This document shows, piece by piece, positions 1 to 8,800 of a stretch of DNA of 64,000 bases. The notes under the pieces are model-generated. The model had not been told where the DNA came from and ran no database searches. It was given only the letters and a program-made list of their open reading frames with translations. How positions within the stretch are numbered: position 1 is the stretch's first letter; the number at the start of each line of letters is the position of its first letter. This DNA is from Variovorax sp. SG517 (lineage in GTDB: Bacteria; Pseudomonadota; Gammaproteobacteria; Burkholderiales; Burkholderiaceae_C), in NCBI RefSeq assembly GCF_013376045.1, contig NZ_JABMJG010000012.1, forward strand, positions 62,001-126,000. Direction: 5' to 3'. The translations under genes and the position numbers were made by a program.

Positions 1-1
1 C

Positions 2-52
2 GCGAAGGAAACCGGCGTGTTCATCACGGTGTCGAGCTGGAAGCGCAAGTGA
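2..52 (+). CDS. C-terminal end of an unidentified gene (partial, left edge)
   Basis: An open plus-strand frame enters from the left edge and closes at TGA 50-52. The visible 16 residues (AKETGVFITVSSWKRK) read like the basic C-terminus of a soluble protein, but they are too few to assign a family. It would overlap the end of the minus-strand nucleotidyltransferase-like gene tail to tail by about 29 bases, which is possible for convergent genes. It may also be a chance open frame. Confidence 0.35.
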   Translation, partial: AKETGVFITVSSWKRK

Positions 53-605
53 CGATGCGCAGCCACGGCCAGCGGGCCTGGTAGTCGAGCGCCTTCACGC
101 GAAACATCTCCGGCATCGGCAGCAGCGGGTTCATGCGCAGGATGCCGGCGGCCAGGTCGCCGAGCCCGTCGGGCGCGTAGAGCGAGCCGTCGGCCAGGTC
201 GAGGCCCACGCGGGTGCAGGCGATGAGGTATCGGTCGATGCCTTCTCGCGCGGAGCGCAGGCGCGGGTAGGGCGCCTTGAAGCGCTGTTCGTACCAGAGA
301 TGCACGCGGGCCTGGTTCTTGACCTCGATGGCCGCGCCGAGGTCGACGGTGGCTTCGCGCACGCGGCGGATGACGGCGTCTTCGGCTTCCCACGACAGGT
401 CGCTGTCATCGAAGTAGAAGACGTCGTAGTCCTTCACGCCCCAGCCCGGCGGGCGGCCAGCGGTGTGGTTCCAGGCGGCCTGGAAGATGCAGCCGGCCGT
501 GAGGAAGCCCTGCTGCAGCCCGAGGCGGGGAAGGCGGTCTGCCAGCGCCGCGTTGACGGGGTCCTGCATCGCCTGCGCGATGAGGTTGTCGGGCGTCGGC
601 GCCAA
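24..605 (-). CDS. Nucleotidyltransferase-like family protein
   Basis: A 193-residue protein resembling the NTP_transf_6 (DUF925) family of small nucleotidyltransferase-fold proteins. The visible signature is KDYDVFYFD at about residues 58-66, followed by DLSWEAED; these match the K-D-x-D-x-F-Y-F-D metal-binding loop of the family. The biological substrate of this family is not known. No ATG is available, so I chose TTG at 605, six bases beyond the end of the RidA gene; CTG overlapping that stop is an alternative. It is the last gene of the minus-strand run and probably translationally coupled to RidA. Family assignment is fairly sure; function is open. Confidence 0.75.
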   Translation of the reverse strand: MAPTPDNLIAQAMQDPVNAALADRLPRLGLQQGFLTAGCIFQAAWNHTAGRPPGWGVKDYDVFYFDDSDLSWEAEDAVIRRVREATVDLGAAIEVKNQARVHLWYEQRFKAPYPRLRSAREGIDRYLIACTRVGLDLADGSLYAPDGLGDLAAGILRMNPLLPMPEMFRVKALDYQARWPWLRIVTCASSSTP

Positions 606-610
606 TGCGG

Positions 611-1069
611 TCAGCCGATCTCGGCGATCAGCTCGATCTCCACGCACGCGCCCATCGGAATCTGCGCCACGCCGAAGGCGCTGCGGGCATGCGCGCCCTT
701 CTCGGGACCGAAGACTTCGGCGAAGAATTCGCTCGCGCCGTTGGTCACCAGGTGCTGTTCGGTGAAGGTGCCGACCGAGTTCACCAGGCTCATCACCTTG
801 ACGATGCGCTTGACCTTGTTCAGGTCGCCCACGGCCGCGTGCAGCGTGCCCAGCAGGTCGATGGCGATGGCGCGGGCGGCCTGCTTGCCTTCTTCGGTGC
901 CGATGTCGGCGCCGAGCTGGCCGGTCCAGACCTTGCCGTCCTTCTTGGCGATGTGGCCCGACAGGAACACGAGGTTGCCGGTCTGCACGAAGGGCACGTA
1001 CGCGGCGGCGGGGGCTGCGACGGGCGGAAGGGTGATGCCGAGGCTGGAAAGTTTGTCGTAGACGCTCAT
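611..1069 (-). CDS. RidA family protein (YjgF/YER057c/UK114)
   Basis: A 152-residue RidA-superfamily protein. Family members hydrolyse reactive enamine/imine intermediates released by PLP enzymes, although many paralogues have other or unknown roles. The body YVPFVQTGNLVFLSGHIAKK, the later LLGTLHAAVGDLNKV and the C-terminal VEIELIAEI are typical of the trimeric barrel fold. A long unrelated reading frame continues upstream, but the ATG at 1069 has a clear AAGGAG ribosome site about 6 bases before it. That ATG overlaps the stop of the transglutaminase gene by four bases (ATGA), indicating coupling. The paralogue type is not resolved; the usual C-terminal substrate-binding Arg of archetypal RidA is not evident to me. 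Confidence 0.88.
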   Translation of the reverse strand: MSVYDKLSSLGITLPPVAAPAAAYVPFVQTGNLVFLSGHIAKKDGKVWTGQLGADIGTEEGKQAARAIAIDLLGTLHAAVGDLNKVKRIVKVMSLVNSVGTFTEQHLVTNGASEFFAEVFGPEKGAHARSAFGVAQIPMGACVEIELIAEIG

Positions 1070-2034
1070 TGGGACTCCTTGTCTTGGGAAGGCGATTGTG
1101 TCTGTGTTTGCGGCAGGCCATCGACCACTTCCCCCACCGGCTGCACGGTCACGCCGACGCTCAGCGTGTGCCTTGCGCCGCCATGGAGTACGCCGCGCAT
1201 CGGCGAGACGTCGGAGTAGTCGCGGCCGATGGCCAGCGTGACGTAGTCCTCGCCGGGCTGGCGGCCGTTGGTGGGGTCGAAGTCGACCCAGTCGCCGGGG
1301 CTGCCGCCGGTGCCGTCGTCCTCGCCGGGCAGGTACACCGACACCCACGCGTGCGAGGCGTCGGCGCCCACCAGCCGGGGCTGGCCGGGCGGCGGCTGCG
1401 TCAGCAGGTAGCCGCTCACGTAGCGCGCGGGCAGGCCCATGGTGCGGAAGCACGCGATCATGATGTGGGCGAAGTCCTGGCACACGCCCTTGCGCTGCGC
1501 GAGGGCCTCGACGGCGGGGGTGTTGATCTCGGTGCTGTCGGCGTCGTAGGCGAAGTCTTCGTAGATGCGCTCGGTGAGGTCCATCGCCACCTCGAAGGTC
1601 GGGCGGCCGGGAATGAAGCTGGCGCGCGCGTAGGCCACGAAGTCGTCGTGGCGCGGCACGTAGGGCGAGGGGAAGACGAACTCCGACGCCGCGTCGAAGG
1701 TGGCGTCCTTGCGGAAGCGGAAGCGCTCGCGCACGGCCTCCCACGGCAGGTCGCGCGCCACGGCGGGCGAGAGCCCCGGCTGCGAGGTCTCGACCACGCT
1801 CTCGGCCGTGACCACCAGCTTGTCGTGCGTGGCCTCCAGCGCGAAGAACGCGCGCGTGTTGCCGTACAGGTCGGCCTGCTCGCTGCGCTGCGCGGGCGCT
1901 GGCTCGATGGAGAGCTTGTGGCTCACGAGCTTCTGCGAACCGGTGGCCAGCGGCTTCAGGTGCGCGAGGTGCTGCGCCGTCTCGACAGGCGGCGAGTATT
2001 CGTAGCGGGTTTCGTGTGTGACGTGCAGCAGCAT
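1066..2034 (-). CDS. Transglutaminase-like cysteine peptidase family protein
   Basis: A 322-residue protein with an N-terminal beta domain (bacterial transglutaminase-like N-terminal region, starting LLHVTHETRYEY) and a transglutaminase core. The catalytic triad is visible as Cys in KGVCQDFAHIM, His in SHAWVSVYLPG and Asp in WVDFDPTN. Proteins of this type usually act as proteases or amide hydrolases rather than crosslinkers, and they recur beside circularly permuted ATP-grasp and alpha-E genes, as here. No signal peptide is seen, so it is probably cytoplasmic. GAGGG lies about 8 bases before the ATG. It overlaps RidA by four bases and follows the binding-protein gene by 33 bases. Confidence 0.9.
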   Translation of the reverse strand: MLLHVTHETRYEYSPPVETAQHLAHLKPLATGSQKLVSHKLSIEPAPAQRSEQADLYGNTRAFFALEATHDKLVVTAESVVETSQPGLSPAVARDLPWEAVRERFRFRKDATFDAASEFVFPSPYVPRHDDFVAYARASFIPGRPTFEVAMDLTERIYEDFAYDADSTEINTPAVEALAQRKGVCQDFAHIMIACFRTMGLPARYVSGYLLTQPPPGQPRLVGADASHAWVSVYLPGEDDGTGGSPGDWVDFDPTNGRQPGEDYVTLAIGRDYSDVSPMRGVLHGGARHTLSVGVTVQPVGEVVDGLPQTQTQSPSQDKESQ

Positions 2035-2067
2035 GGCCGGTGCCCTCGGGTGGCTTGCGTCGTCCGC

Positions 2068-2895
2068 CTACTTCGACTCGGAGCCGAAGTACGAGGCGTA
2101 GATCTTCGCGTAGGTGCCGTCGGCGCGGATCGCCTCCAGGCCCTGGTTGATCTTCGCGAGCAGTTCGGCGTTGCCCCGCTTCACGGCAATGCCGTACTTC
2201 TCGACCGGGAAGCTGGTGTCGCTCACCGTCTTGAAGCCGCCGGCGGTGTTGTTGGCGAGGTAGTGCACCACCACGCCGTTGTCGGCCACCACGGCCTGCA
2301 CGCCGCCGGCTTCCAGTTCCTTGAGCGCCAGCGGCGTCGACTCGAAGCGCTTGATGGCGGTGCTCGACTTGCCCAGCAGCTTGCCGACCACCTCGTCGCC
2401 GGTGGTGCCGTTCTGCACGCCGACCTTCAGGGGCTTGAGGTCCTCGAAGCTCTTGATGGGCGCGTCGTTGCGCACGGCGATGAGCTGGCGCGCGTCGAAG
2501 TAGGGCTGCGAGAAGTCCATCGTCTGGCGGCGCTCGTCGGTGATGGTGATGGCCGACACCAGCAGGTCGCGGTCGCCCTGGTCGAGCGAATTGAAGATGC
2601 CTTCCCACGGCGTGTTGACGAACTTCACCTCGAAGCCGGCCTTCTGAGCGACCGCCTTCACCACGTCGATGTCGAAGCCCACGATCTCGCCCTTGTCGTT
2701 CTGCGATTCGAAGGGCGTGTAGGCGGCGTCGGTGCCCACCACGAGCACGCGCGCGGCGGCGGGCGCCGGCGGTGCCGCAGAAACGGCCGGTGCCGATGCG
2801 GGCTCCTGCTTGCCGCAGCCGGCGATGGCCAGGGCCGCGAAGACGCTCGCGGCGGTGAGCGCCAGGCGGCGGTCGATGGTGATATGGCGGGGCAT
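2068..2895 (-). CDS. Polar amino acid-type ABC transporter substrate-binding lipoprotein
   Basis: A 275-residue periplasmic binding protein of the SBP_bac_3 family. A basic N-terminus and hydrophobic stretch end in a lipobox (AIAGC, Cys about residue 27), predicting a lipid-anchored binding protein. Next comes an Ala/Pro linker, then the domain start VGTDAAYTPFE and the typical GEIVGFDIDVVKAVAQKAG, as in lysine/arginine/glutamine/cystine binding proteins. Ligand identity cannot be read from sequence. AAGGAG sits about 8 bases before the ATG. No permease or ATPase gene is adjacent, so it is an orphan binding protein inside the ATP-grasp/transglutaminase operon; it may serve a transporter elsewhere or supply an amino acid relevant to the neighbours. 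Confidence 0.9.
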   Translation of the reverse strand: MPRHITIDRRLALTAASVFAALAIAGCGKQEPASAPAVSAAPPAPAAARVLVVGTDAAYTPFESQNDKGEIVGFDIDVVKAVAQKAGFEVKFVNTPWEGIFNSLDQGDRDLLVSAITITDERRQTMDFSQPYFDARQLIAVRNDAPIKSFEDLKPLKVGVQNGTTGDEVVGKLLGKSSTAIKRFESTPLALKELEAGGVQAVVADNGVVVHYLANNTAGGFKTVSDTSFPVEKYGIAVKRGNAELLAKINQGLEAIRADGTYAKIYASYFGSESK

Positions 2896-2942
2896 GGCGG
2901 TGGTTCTCCTTGAACTTATCGTGGAACGCCGCGGAACCGGCT

Positions 2943-3020
2943 GTGCCGGGCCGCAGGCGTTGCCCCCGGCGAGGGGGTGTGCGTAGCGACACGAAGTGCG
3001 CGAAGCATGGGGGAGTACCT
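2943..3020. repeat. Dispersed-type intergenic repeat, copy 1
   Basis: The gap between the ATP-grasp fusion and the binding-protein gene is filled by a GC-rich element. It contains TGCCGGGCCGC, a small hairpin (CCCCC-GGCGA-GGGGG) and GAAGTGCGCGAAGCATGGGGGAGTACCT. A related element with the same order of blocks lies at 35827-35880. From general knowledge such elements recur in Variovorax genomes; copy number cannot be counted from this window. Confidence 0.55.
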
Positions 3021-3022
3021 GT

Positions 3023-5791
3023 TCAGGCTCCGACCGAGCGCAGCGACTCCGAGGTCAGCGTGAAGTAGCGCGTGCCGATGGCGTCGGACACGTGGTAGGC
3101 CGCGGTCTCGCAGCCGGCGAGCAGCTTCATCAGCTCCGGGTAGTCGGTGTCGGGCCCGGCGGCGCAAAGGTGCTCGAGCGTCCAGCTTGCAGGGTCGGGC
3201 AGCTCGTACGAAAGAGCGGTCAGCTTGCCCGGCGCGCTGCCGGCCAGCCGCGCGATGCGCCCGCGCAGGGTCTGCGTGACCCAGGCCAGCGATCGCGGGT
3301 TCTCGGCGTCGAGCACCAGCAGGTCGACCATGGTGGCGACGTCGCGGCGCTGCTGGTAGCGGGCGTGGAAGGTGATGGTGCTGTCGAAGAGTGCCACCAT
3401 GGCCTCGAAGCCGCTCACCTCGTGCACCGCGCCGTTGTCGAAGCCGGCCTCCAGCGCGTTCGCGAGGAAACCCAGCCGCTCGATGTGGCGGCCGATGGAC
3501 AAGAGCCGCCAGGCGTCGTCGCGCGTCATGCGGTCGGTCTGGGCGCCGGTCATGGCGGCGAGCGCGTTGCTGGCGGATTCGAGGGCGCGCAGCGCGGCGC
3601 TGGCGGCGAAGCTGCCTTCGTCGGCCTGCTCGGCGCAGCGGCGCAGGAAGTCGGCCTCGGTGCGCTCGATCTGGTTCCAGGTGTCCTGCGACAGGCGCTC
3701 GCGCACGGCGGCTGCGGCCTGCCGGATGCAGCGCAGGCTGAAGCCCACGCTGCCGCCGCGGGCCACGTCGCCCAGCTCGGCGATGAGCGCGCGCTCGAAC
3801 ACGCGGCGCGACTGCGGCGCGCTCGGCACGCCGGCCGGCACCAGCGCATTGCGCAGCGCCATGCGGTGCAGCCATTCGAGCAGCGGGCGCGAGGACTGGT
3901 CTTCGCTGCCCAGCAGGCTCAGCGTGAGGCGGGCGAGGCGCACGGCGTTCTCGGCACGCTCGGTGTAGCGGCCGAGCCAGAACATGTTTTCCGCAGCGCG
4001 GCTGGTGACCGGCGCGCGGTGCCGCGCGAGCGATGCCGGCGTGCTGTGCGGCTGCAGCAGCGTGGTGCGGTCGACCTCGCCGTGCGTCTGCACCCACACG
4101 TCGGCGCTGCTGCCGCCGCGCTGCATCGACGCGAACTGCGCATCGGGCTCGGTGAGCCGCGCCAGCCCGCCGGGCAGCACGCGCCACGACTGCGCGCCGT
4201 CGCTCACCGCGAACACGCGCAGCATCACCGCGCGCGGCGCGATGTGGCCGGGGCCCATGTCGTTGGCCCAGGTGGGCATCTGCGACAGCGCCATGTAGCC
4301 CTGCACGGTGTGGACGTCGCCCTCGCGCACGATGCGGCCGGCCCATTCGTCGAGCTCGCGCCGGCCGAGCTGGCTGCCGAGCACCGCGTCGAAGCTCGCG
4401 CGGCCATCGAATCCGGGGTAGGTGGGCTTGATGGCGCAGTCGCCGAGCTGCGGCAGCACCGACTCGAGCGCGGCGCGCTCGCCGCACCACCAGGTGGGCA
4501 GGGCGGGCAGCATGAGCTTCTCGTCGATCAGCCGGCGTGCCAGCCCCGGCAGGAAGCCCAGCAGCGCGGGCGACTCGAGAAACGCCGAACCCGGCATGTT
4601 GGCCACCAGCACGTTGCCCGCGCGGATCGCCTGCAGCAGGCCGGGAACGCCGAGCGTGGAGTCGGGGCGCAGCTCCAGCGGGTCGAGGAACTGGTCGTCC
4701 AGCCGCTTGATGAGGCCGTGCACCGGGCGCAGGCCCTGCAGCGTCTTCAGGTAGAGCCGCTGGTCGCGCACCGTGAGGTCGCTGCCCTCGACCAGCGTGA
4801 TGCCCAGGTAGCGCGCGAGGTAGGCGTGCTCGAAGTAGGTCTCGTTGTACGGGCCGGGTGTGAGCAGCGCGATGTGCGGCGGTACGCCGGCCGGGCACAT
4901 GCGCTGCAGGCCTTCCATCATGGCGCTGTAGGTGGCGGCCAGGCGCTGCACGTGCAGCGCCTCGAAGGCCTGCGGAAACTGCCGCGTGATGGCGAGGCGG
5001 TTCTCCAGCAGGTAGCCCAGGCCCGAAGGCGCCTGGGTGCGCTGCGAGACGACCCACCAGTTGCCGTCAGGGCCGCGCGCGAGGTCGAAGGCGGCGATGT
5101 GCAGCCAGGTGTCGCCCGGCGGCTTCACGCCGTGCAGCGCGCGCAGGTAGCCGGGATGGCCGCGCACCAGCGCCGGGGGGATCAGACCCTCGGCCAGCAG
5201 CTGCTGCGGCCCGTAGGCGTCGGCCATCACGCGGTCGAGCACGCGCACGCGCTGCAGCACGCCGGCCTCGATCTGGCTCCAGCTCTCGGGCGAGACGATC
5301 AGCGGGAACAGGTCGAGCGACCAGGGCCGCTGCGGGCCGTTGGCGTCGGCGTACACGTTGTAGGTGACGCCGTTGTCGCGAATCTGCCGCTCCAGGCTGG
5401 CCGCGCGCCGGGGCAGGTCGTTGAAGCCGCCCGGGCCGAGTTGTTCGAAGAAGGCGTTCCAGGCGGGGGTGAGCGAGGGCTGCTCGCCGGCGGGGGCCTG
5501 CGTCTGTGCCTGGGATTGCCACTGGGACGCAGCTTGGGAGGAAGCCTGAGAAGAGGGTTGGGAAGAGCCCTGGGACTGCGATTGCCCAGCCGCCGCATCG
5601 TAGAGCTGCGGGGCGGCCGGGGCCGGAGCCGCCGAAGGCCCGGGCGCCGGTCGGACGGGCACCGCCGGCGTGGCCCGCCCGCGCAGTTCGTCGAAATGGC
5701 CGGGCAGGGCAGGCGGGGCGAGCGCCGACGCCAGGGCCGCCGGAAATTCCAGTGCCTGGGCGTCGAACAGGGATTCGTTCAAAGGTTCCAC
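3023..5791 (-). CDS. Circularly permuted ATP-grasp / alpha-E domain fusion protein
   Basis: A 922-residue fusion. Residues about 100-570 match the circularly permuted type 2 ATP-grasp domain (formerly DUF404/DUF407), with LLTPGPYNETYFEHAYLAR and the KRLDDQFLDPLELRPDSTLG stretch also seen in the separate homologue at 13094. Residues about 595-915 match the alpha-E domain (DUF403), starting near NMFWLGRYTERAENAVRLAR. The family is predicted to be an ATP-dependent amidoligase; no product is established. Before the ATP-grasp part is a Gln/Ser-rich low-complexity tract (about residues 68-100). The start is GTG 5791 without a clear ribosome site and lies 13 bases from a perfect inverted repeat, so a downstream start is possible. 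At the second locus the two domains are separate genes. Confidence 0.9.
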   Translation of the reverse strand: MEPLNESLFDAQALEFPAALASALAPPALPGHFDELRGRATPAVPVRPAPGPSAAPAPAAPQLYDAAAGQSQSQGSSQPSSQASSQAASQWQSQAQTQAPAGEQPSLTPAWNAFFEQLGPGGFNDLPRRAASLERQIRDNGVTYNVYADANGPQRPWSLDLFPLIVSPESWSQIEAGVLQRVRVLDRVMADAYGPQQLLAEGLIPPALVRGHPGYLRALHGVKPPGDTWLHIAAFDLARGPDGNWWVVSQRTQAPSGLGYLLENRLAITRQFPQAFEALHVQRLAATYSAMMEGLQRMCPAGVPPHIALLTPGPYNETYFEHAYLARYLGITLVEGSDLTVRDQRLYLKTLQGLRPVHGLIKRLDDQFLDPLELRPDSTLGVPGLLQAIRAGNVLVANMPGSAFLESPALLGFLPGLARRLIDEKLMLPALPTWWCGERAALESVLPQLGDCAIKPTYPGFDGRASFDAVLGSQLGRRELDEWAGRIVREGDVHTVQGYMALSQMPTWANDMGPGHIAPRAVMLRVFAVSDGAQSWRVLPGGLARLTEPDAQFASMQRGGSSADVWVQTHGEVDRTTLLQPHSTPASLARHRAPVTSRAAENMFWLGRYTERAENAVRLARLTLSLLGSEDQSSRPLLEWLHRMALRNALVPAGVPSAPQSRRVFERALIAELGDVARGGSVGFSLRCIRQAAAAVRERLSQDTWNQIERTEADFLRRCAEQADEGSFAASAALRALESASNALAAMTGAQTDRMTRDDAWRLLSIGRHIERLGFLANALEAGFDNGAVHEVSGFEAMVALFDSTITFHARYQQRRDVATMVDLLVLDAENPRSLAWVTQTLRGRIARLAGSAPGKLTALSYELPDPASWTLEHLCAAGPDTDYPELMKLLAGCETAAYHVSDAIGTRYFTLTSESLRSVGA

Positions 5792-5803
5792 AGGGGGTGA
5801 ATT

Positions 5804-5844
5804 GTCACACTGCCGTCACGGGGTGGCCGTTCGGGCAGTGTGAC
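5804..5844. promoter_or_regulatory. Perfect 11-bp inverted repeat between two operon genes
   Basis: GTCACACTGCC (5804-5814) and its exact reverse complement GGCAGTGTGAC (5834-5844) surround a 19-base loop. It sits between the stop of the DUF2126 gene (5855) and the GTG of the ATP-grasp fusion (5791). No U-run follows on the minus strand, so it is not a standard terminator. It could be an intercistronic RNA hairpin affecting translation or stability, or an operator. Confidence 0.6.
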
Positions 5845-5854
5845 GGATGTCCCC

Positions 5855-8800
5855 TCAGCGCCGCAGATCGAGCGTGAACGGGAATTCGCGGCTGCCCGGC
5901 AGCTCGATGGTCGCCGGCGGCGTGCGCAGCAGGCCGGGGGTGTGGCCGGTGCGGGTGAAGCGCGAATGGCGGCGGCTTTCGGCCTCGTAGGCATTGACCG
6001 GGAAGGTCTCGTAGTTGCGTCCGCCCGGGTGGGCGACGAAGTACTGGCAGCCGCCCAGCGAGCGCTTCATCCAGGTGTCGACCAGGTCGAAGGTCAGCGG
6101 CGCATGCGCCTTGATGCTCGGGTGCAGCGCCGAAGGCGGGTTCCAGGCCTTGTAGCGCACGCCGGCCACGAATTCGCCGGTCACGCCGGTGGGCTGCAGC
6201 GGCAGCACCTTGCCGTTGACGGTGACGACGTGGCGGCTTTCGTTCAGCCCGGTCACGCGCACCTCGATGCGTTCCAGCGACGAATCGACATAGCGCACCG
6301 TGCCGCCGGCCGAGCCTTCCTCGCCCATCACGTGCCAGGGTTCGAGCGCATTGCGCAGCGAGAGCTCGACGCCCATGGCCTGCATCTGGCCCACCAGCGG
6401 GAAGCGGAACTCGAAGTGCGGCGCGAACCAGTCGGCGTCGAAAGCGAAGCCGGCCTGGCGCATCTCGCTGATGACGTCGTCGAAGTCCATCTTCACGAAG
6501 GTCGGCAGCAGGAAGCGGTCGTGCAGCTCGGTGCCCCAGCGGGTGACGGGTGCCTTGTAGGGCTCGTCCCAGAAGCGGGCGACCAGCGCGCGAATGAGCA
6601 GCTGCTGGGCGACGCTCATGCGCGCATGCGGCGGCATTTCGAACGCGCGCAGTTCCAGCAGGCCGAGGCGGCCGGTGCTGGAGTCGGGCGAATACAGCTT
6701 GTCGATGCAGAACTCGCTGCGGTGCGTGTTGCCCGACACGTCGATCAGGATGTTGCGCAGCGTGCGGTCGACCAGCCATGCGGGCATGTTCTGGCCGTAG
6801 ATCTCGCGATTCTTGGCGATTTCCTTGAGCGCGATCTCCAGCTCGTAGACCTGGTCGTTGCGCGCCTCGTCCACGCGCGGGGCCTGGCTCGTCGGGCCGA
6901 TGAACATGCCCGAGAACAGATAGCTCAGCGACGGGTGGTTGTGCCAGTACAGCAGCAGGCTGGCCAGCAGCTCGGGCCGGCGCAGGAAGGGGCTGTCGGC
7001 CGGCGTGGCGCCGCCCAGCACGAAGTGGTTGCCGCCGCCGGTGCCGGTGTGGCGGCCGTCGGTCATGAACTTCTCGGCCGACAGGCGGGTTTCGAAGGCG
7101 GCGTTGTAGAGGAACTCGGTGTGGTCGACCAGTTCCTTCCAGTTGTGGGCCGGGTGGATGTTGACTTCGATCACGCCCGGGTCGGGCGTGACGGCCAGCA
7201 TCTTCAGGCGCGGGTCGCGCGGCGGCGGATAGCCTTCCATCACGATGCGCACGCCCAGGTCGCGCGCTGTGGCTTCCACGGCCGCGACGAGGTCGAGGTA
7301 GTCCTCCAGGCGCGCGAGCGGCGGCATGAAGACGTAGAGCACGCCCGAGGCATTGCCCTTCTTCTCGGCGGCAGGGCCGTTGGCGCGTCGCGGATCGCGC
7401 ACTTCGACGCACAGCGCGGTGCGGGTGATCCAGTGGGCCGATTCGCCGCGCCGGGGCTGGCGGGTGGCGGTGGAATCGGCTGTGTCGTTGTCGTCCGCGG
7501 CGTCGCCTTCACCGTCGCTCGCGGCGCCCGGCGTCTGCATGCGCAGCGCGGAGGGCACGACCGGCGGCGTGCCGAAGGCATAGGGCACGGAACCGAGGTC
7601 GGCTCCGACGCCGCCGCCCGCTTCACCCGTGCCGCCCACGCCAACGGCGTAGCGCGCGCGGTAGTCGGCCGAGCTAGGCAGCGCACCGCGCGGCGCGGTG
7701 GGATCGCGTTCGATCAGGTAGGGATAGTCGCCCTTGCTGGCCCACGGCTGCGAGTCGAGCGGCAGGCGGTAGCCCATGGGCGAGTCGCCCGGAATGAGAT
7801 AGAGCCTGTCGTCGCGCAGGAACCAGGGGCCGGTCTTCCAGGCCGGGCCCGAGAGGGCGGGAGCATCACCGTTCGCATTGCCGGGCTCGATGGGCAGCAT
7901 GTAGCCGATCACCGCGTCGAGCTTCTGCGTGAACACGCGACGCAGGCGCACGCGCTCCAGCTCGTCGTCGAGCTTCGAGTCGAAGGGGTCGACGTTGACG
8001 GGCAGGCGGCGTTCGCGCCAGAGGTAGTAGTAGATGTCCTCGTAGCCCGGCTGGATGTAGCGCTCGGTCAGGCCGAGCTTGTGCGCGAGCAGGTTCGTGA
8101 AGCGGCGCGCGTCCTCGCTCGTGTAGTGCGTGGGAAAGCGCTCGTCGGCGAACAGGTCGGGGTCGTGCCACAGCGGCTGGCCGTCGGCGCGCCAGAAGAT
8201 CGACAGCGCCCAGCGCGGCAGCTGTTCGCCCGGATACCACTTGCCCTGGCCGAAGTGCAGGAAGCCGCCCTTGCCGTATTCGGCGCGCAGCTTGTGCACG
8301 AGCTCGGTGGCGTAGCCGCGTTTGGTGGGGCCGAGGGCGTCGGTGTTCCATTCGGGCGCGTCGCGGTCGGTGGTGGCCACGTAGGTGGGCTCGCCGCCCA
8401 TGGTCAGGCGCACGTCGCCGGCCTTCAGGCGCGCGTCGACCGCATCGCCCAGCGCCAGCACGTCGGCCCACTGGTCTTCGGTGTAGGGCTTGGTGACGCG
8501 CGGCGACTCGTAGATGCGCGTGACCGTCATCTCGTGGCCGAACTCGACCTCGGATTCGTCCACGCCGCCCTCGATGGGGGCGGCGCTCGAAGGCGTTGGC
8601 GTGCAGGCCAGCGGGATGTGGCCCTCGCCAGCCAGCAGGCCCGAGGTGGCATCGAGGCCGATCCATCCCGCGCCGGGCAGGAACACCTCGCACCAGGCGT
8701 GCAGGTCGGTGAAGTCGACCGTGGTGCCGCTGGGGCCGTCGAGCGCCTTCACGTCGGGCGTGAGCTGGATCAGATAGCCCGAGACGAAGCGCGCGGCCAG

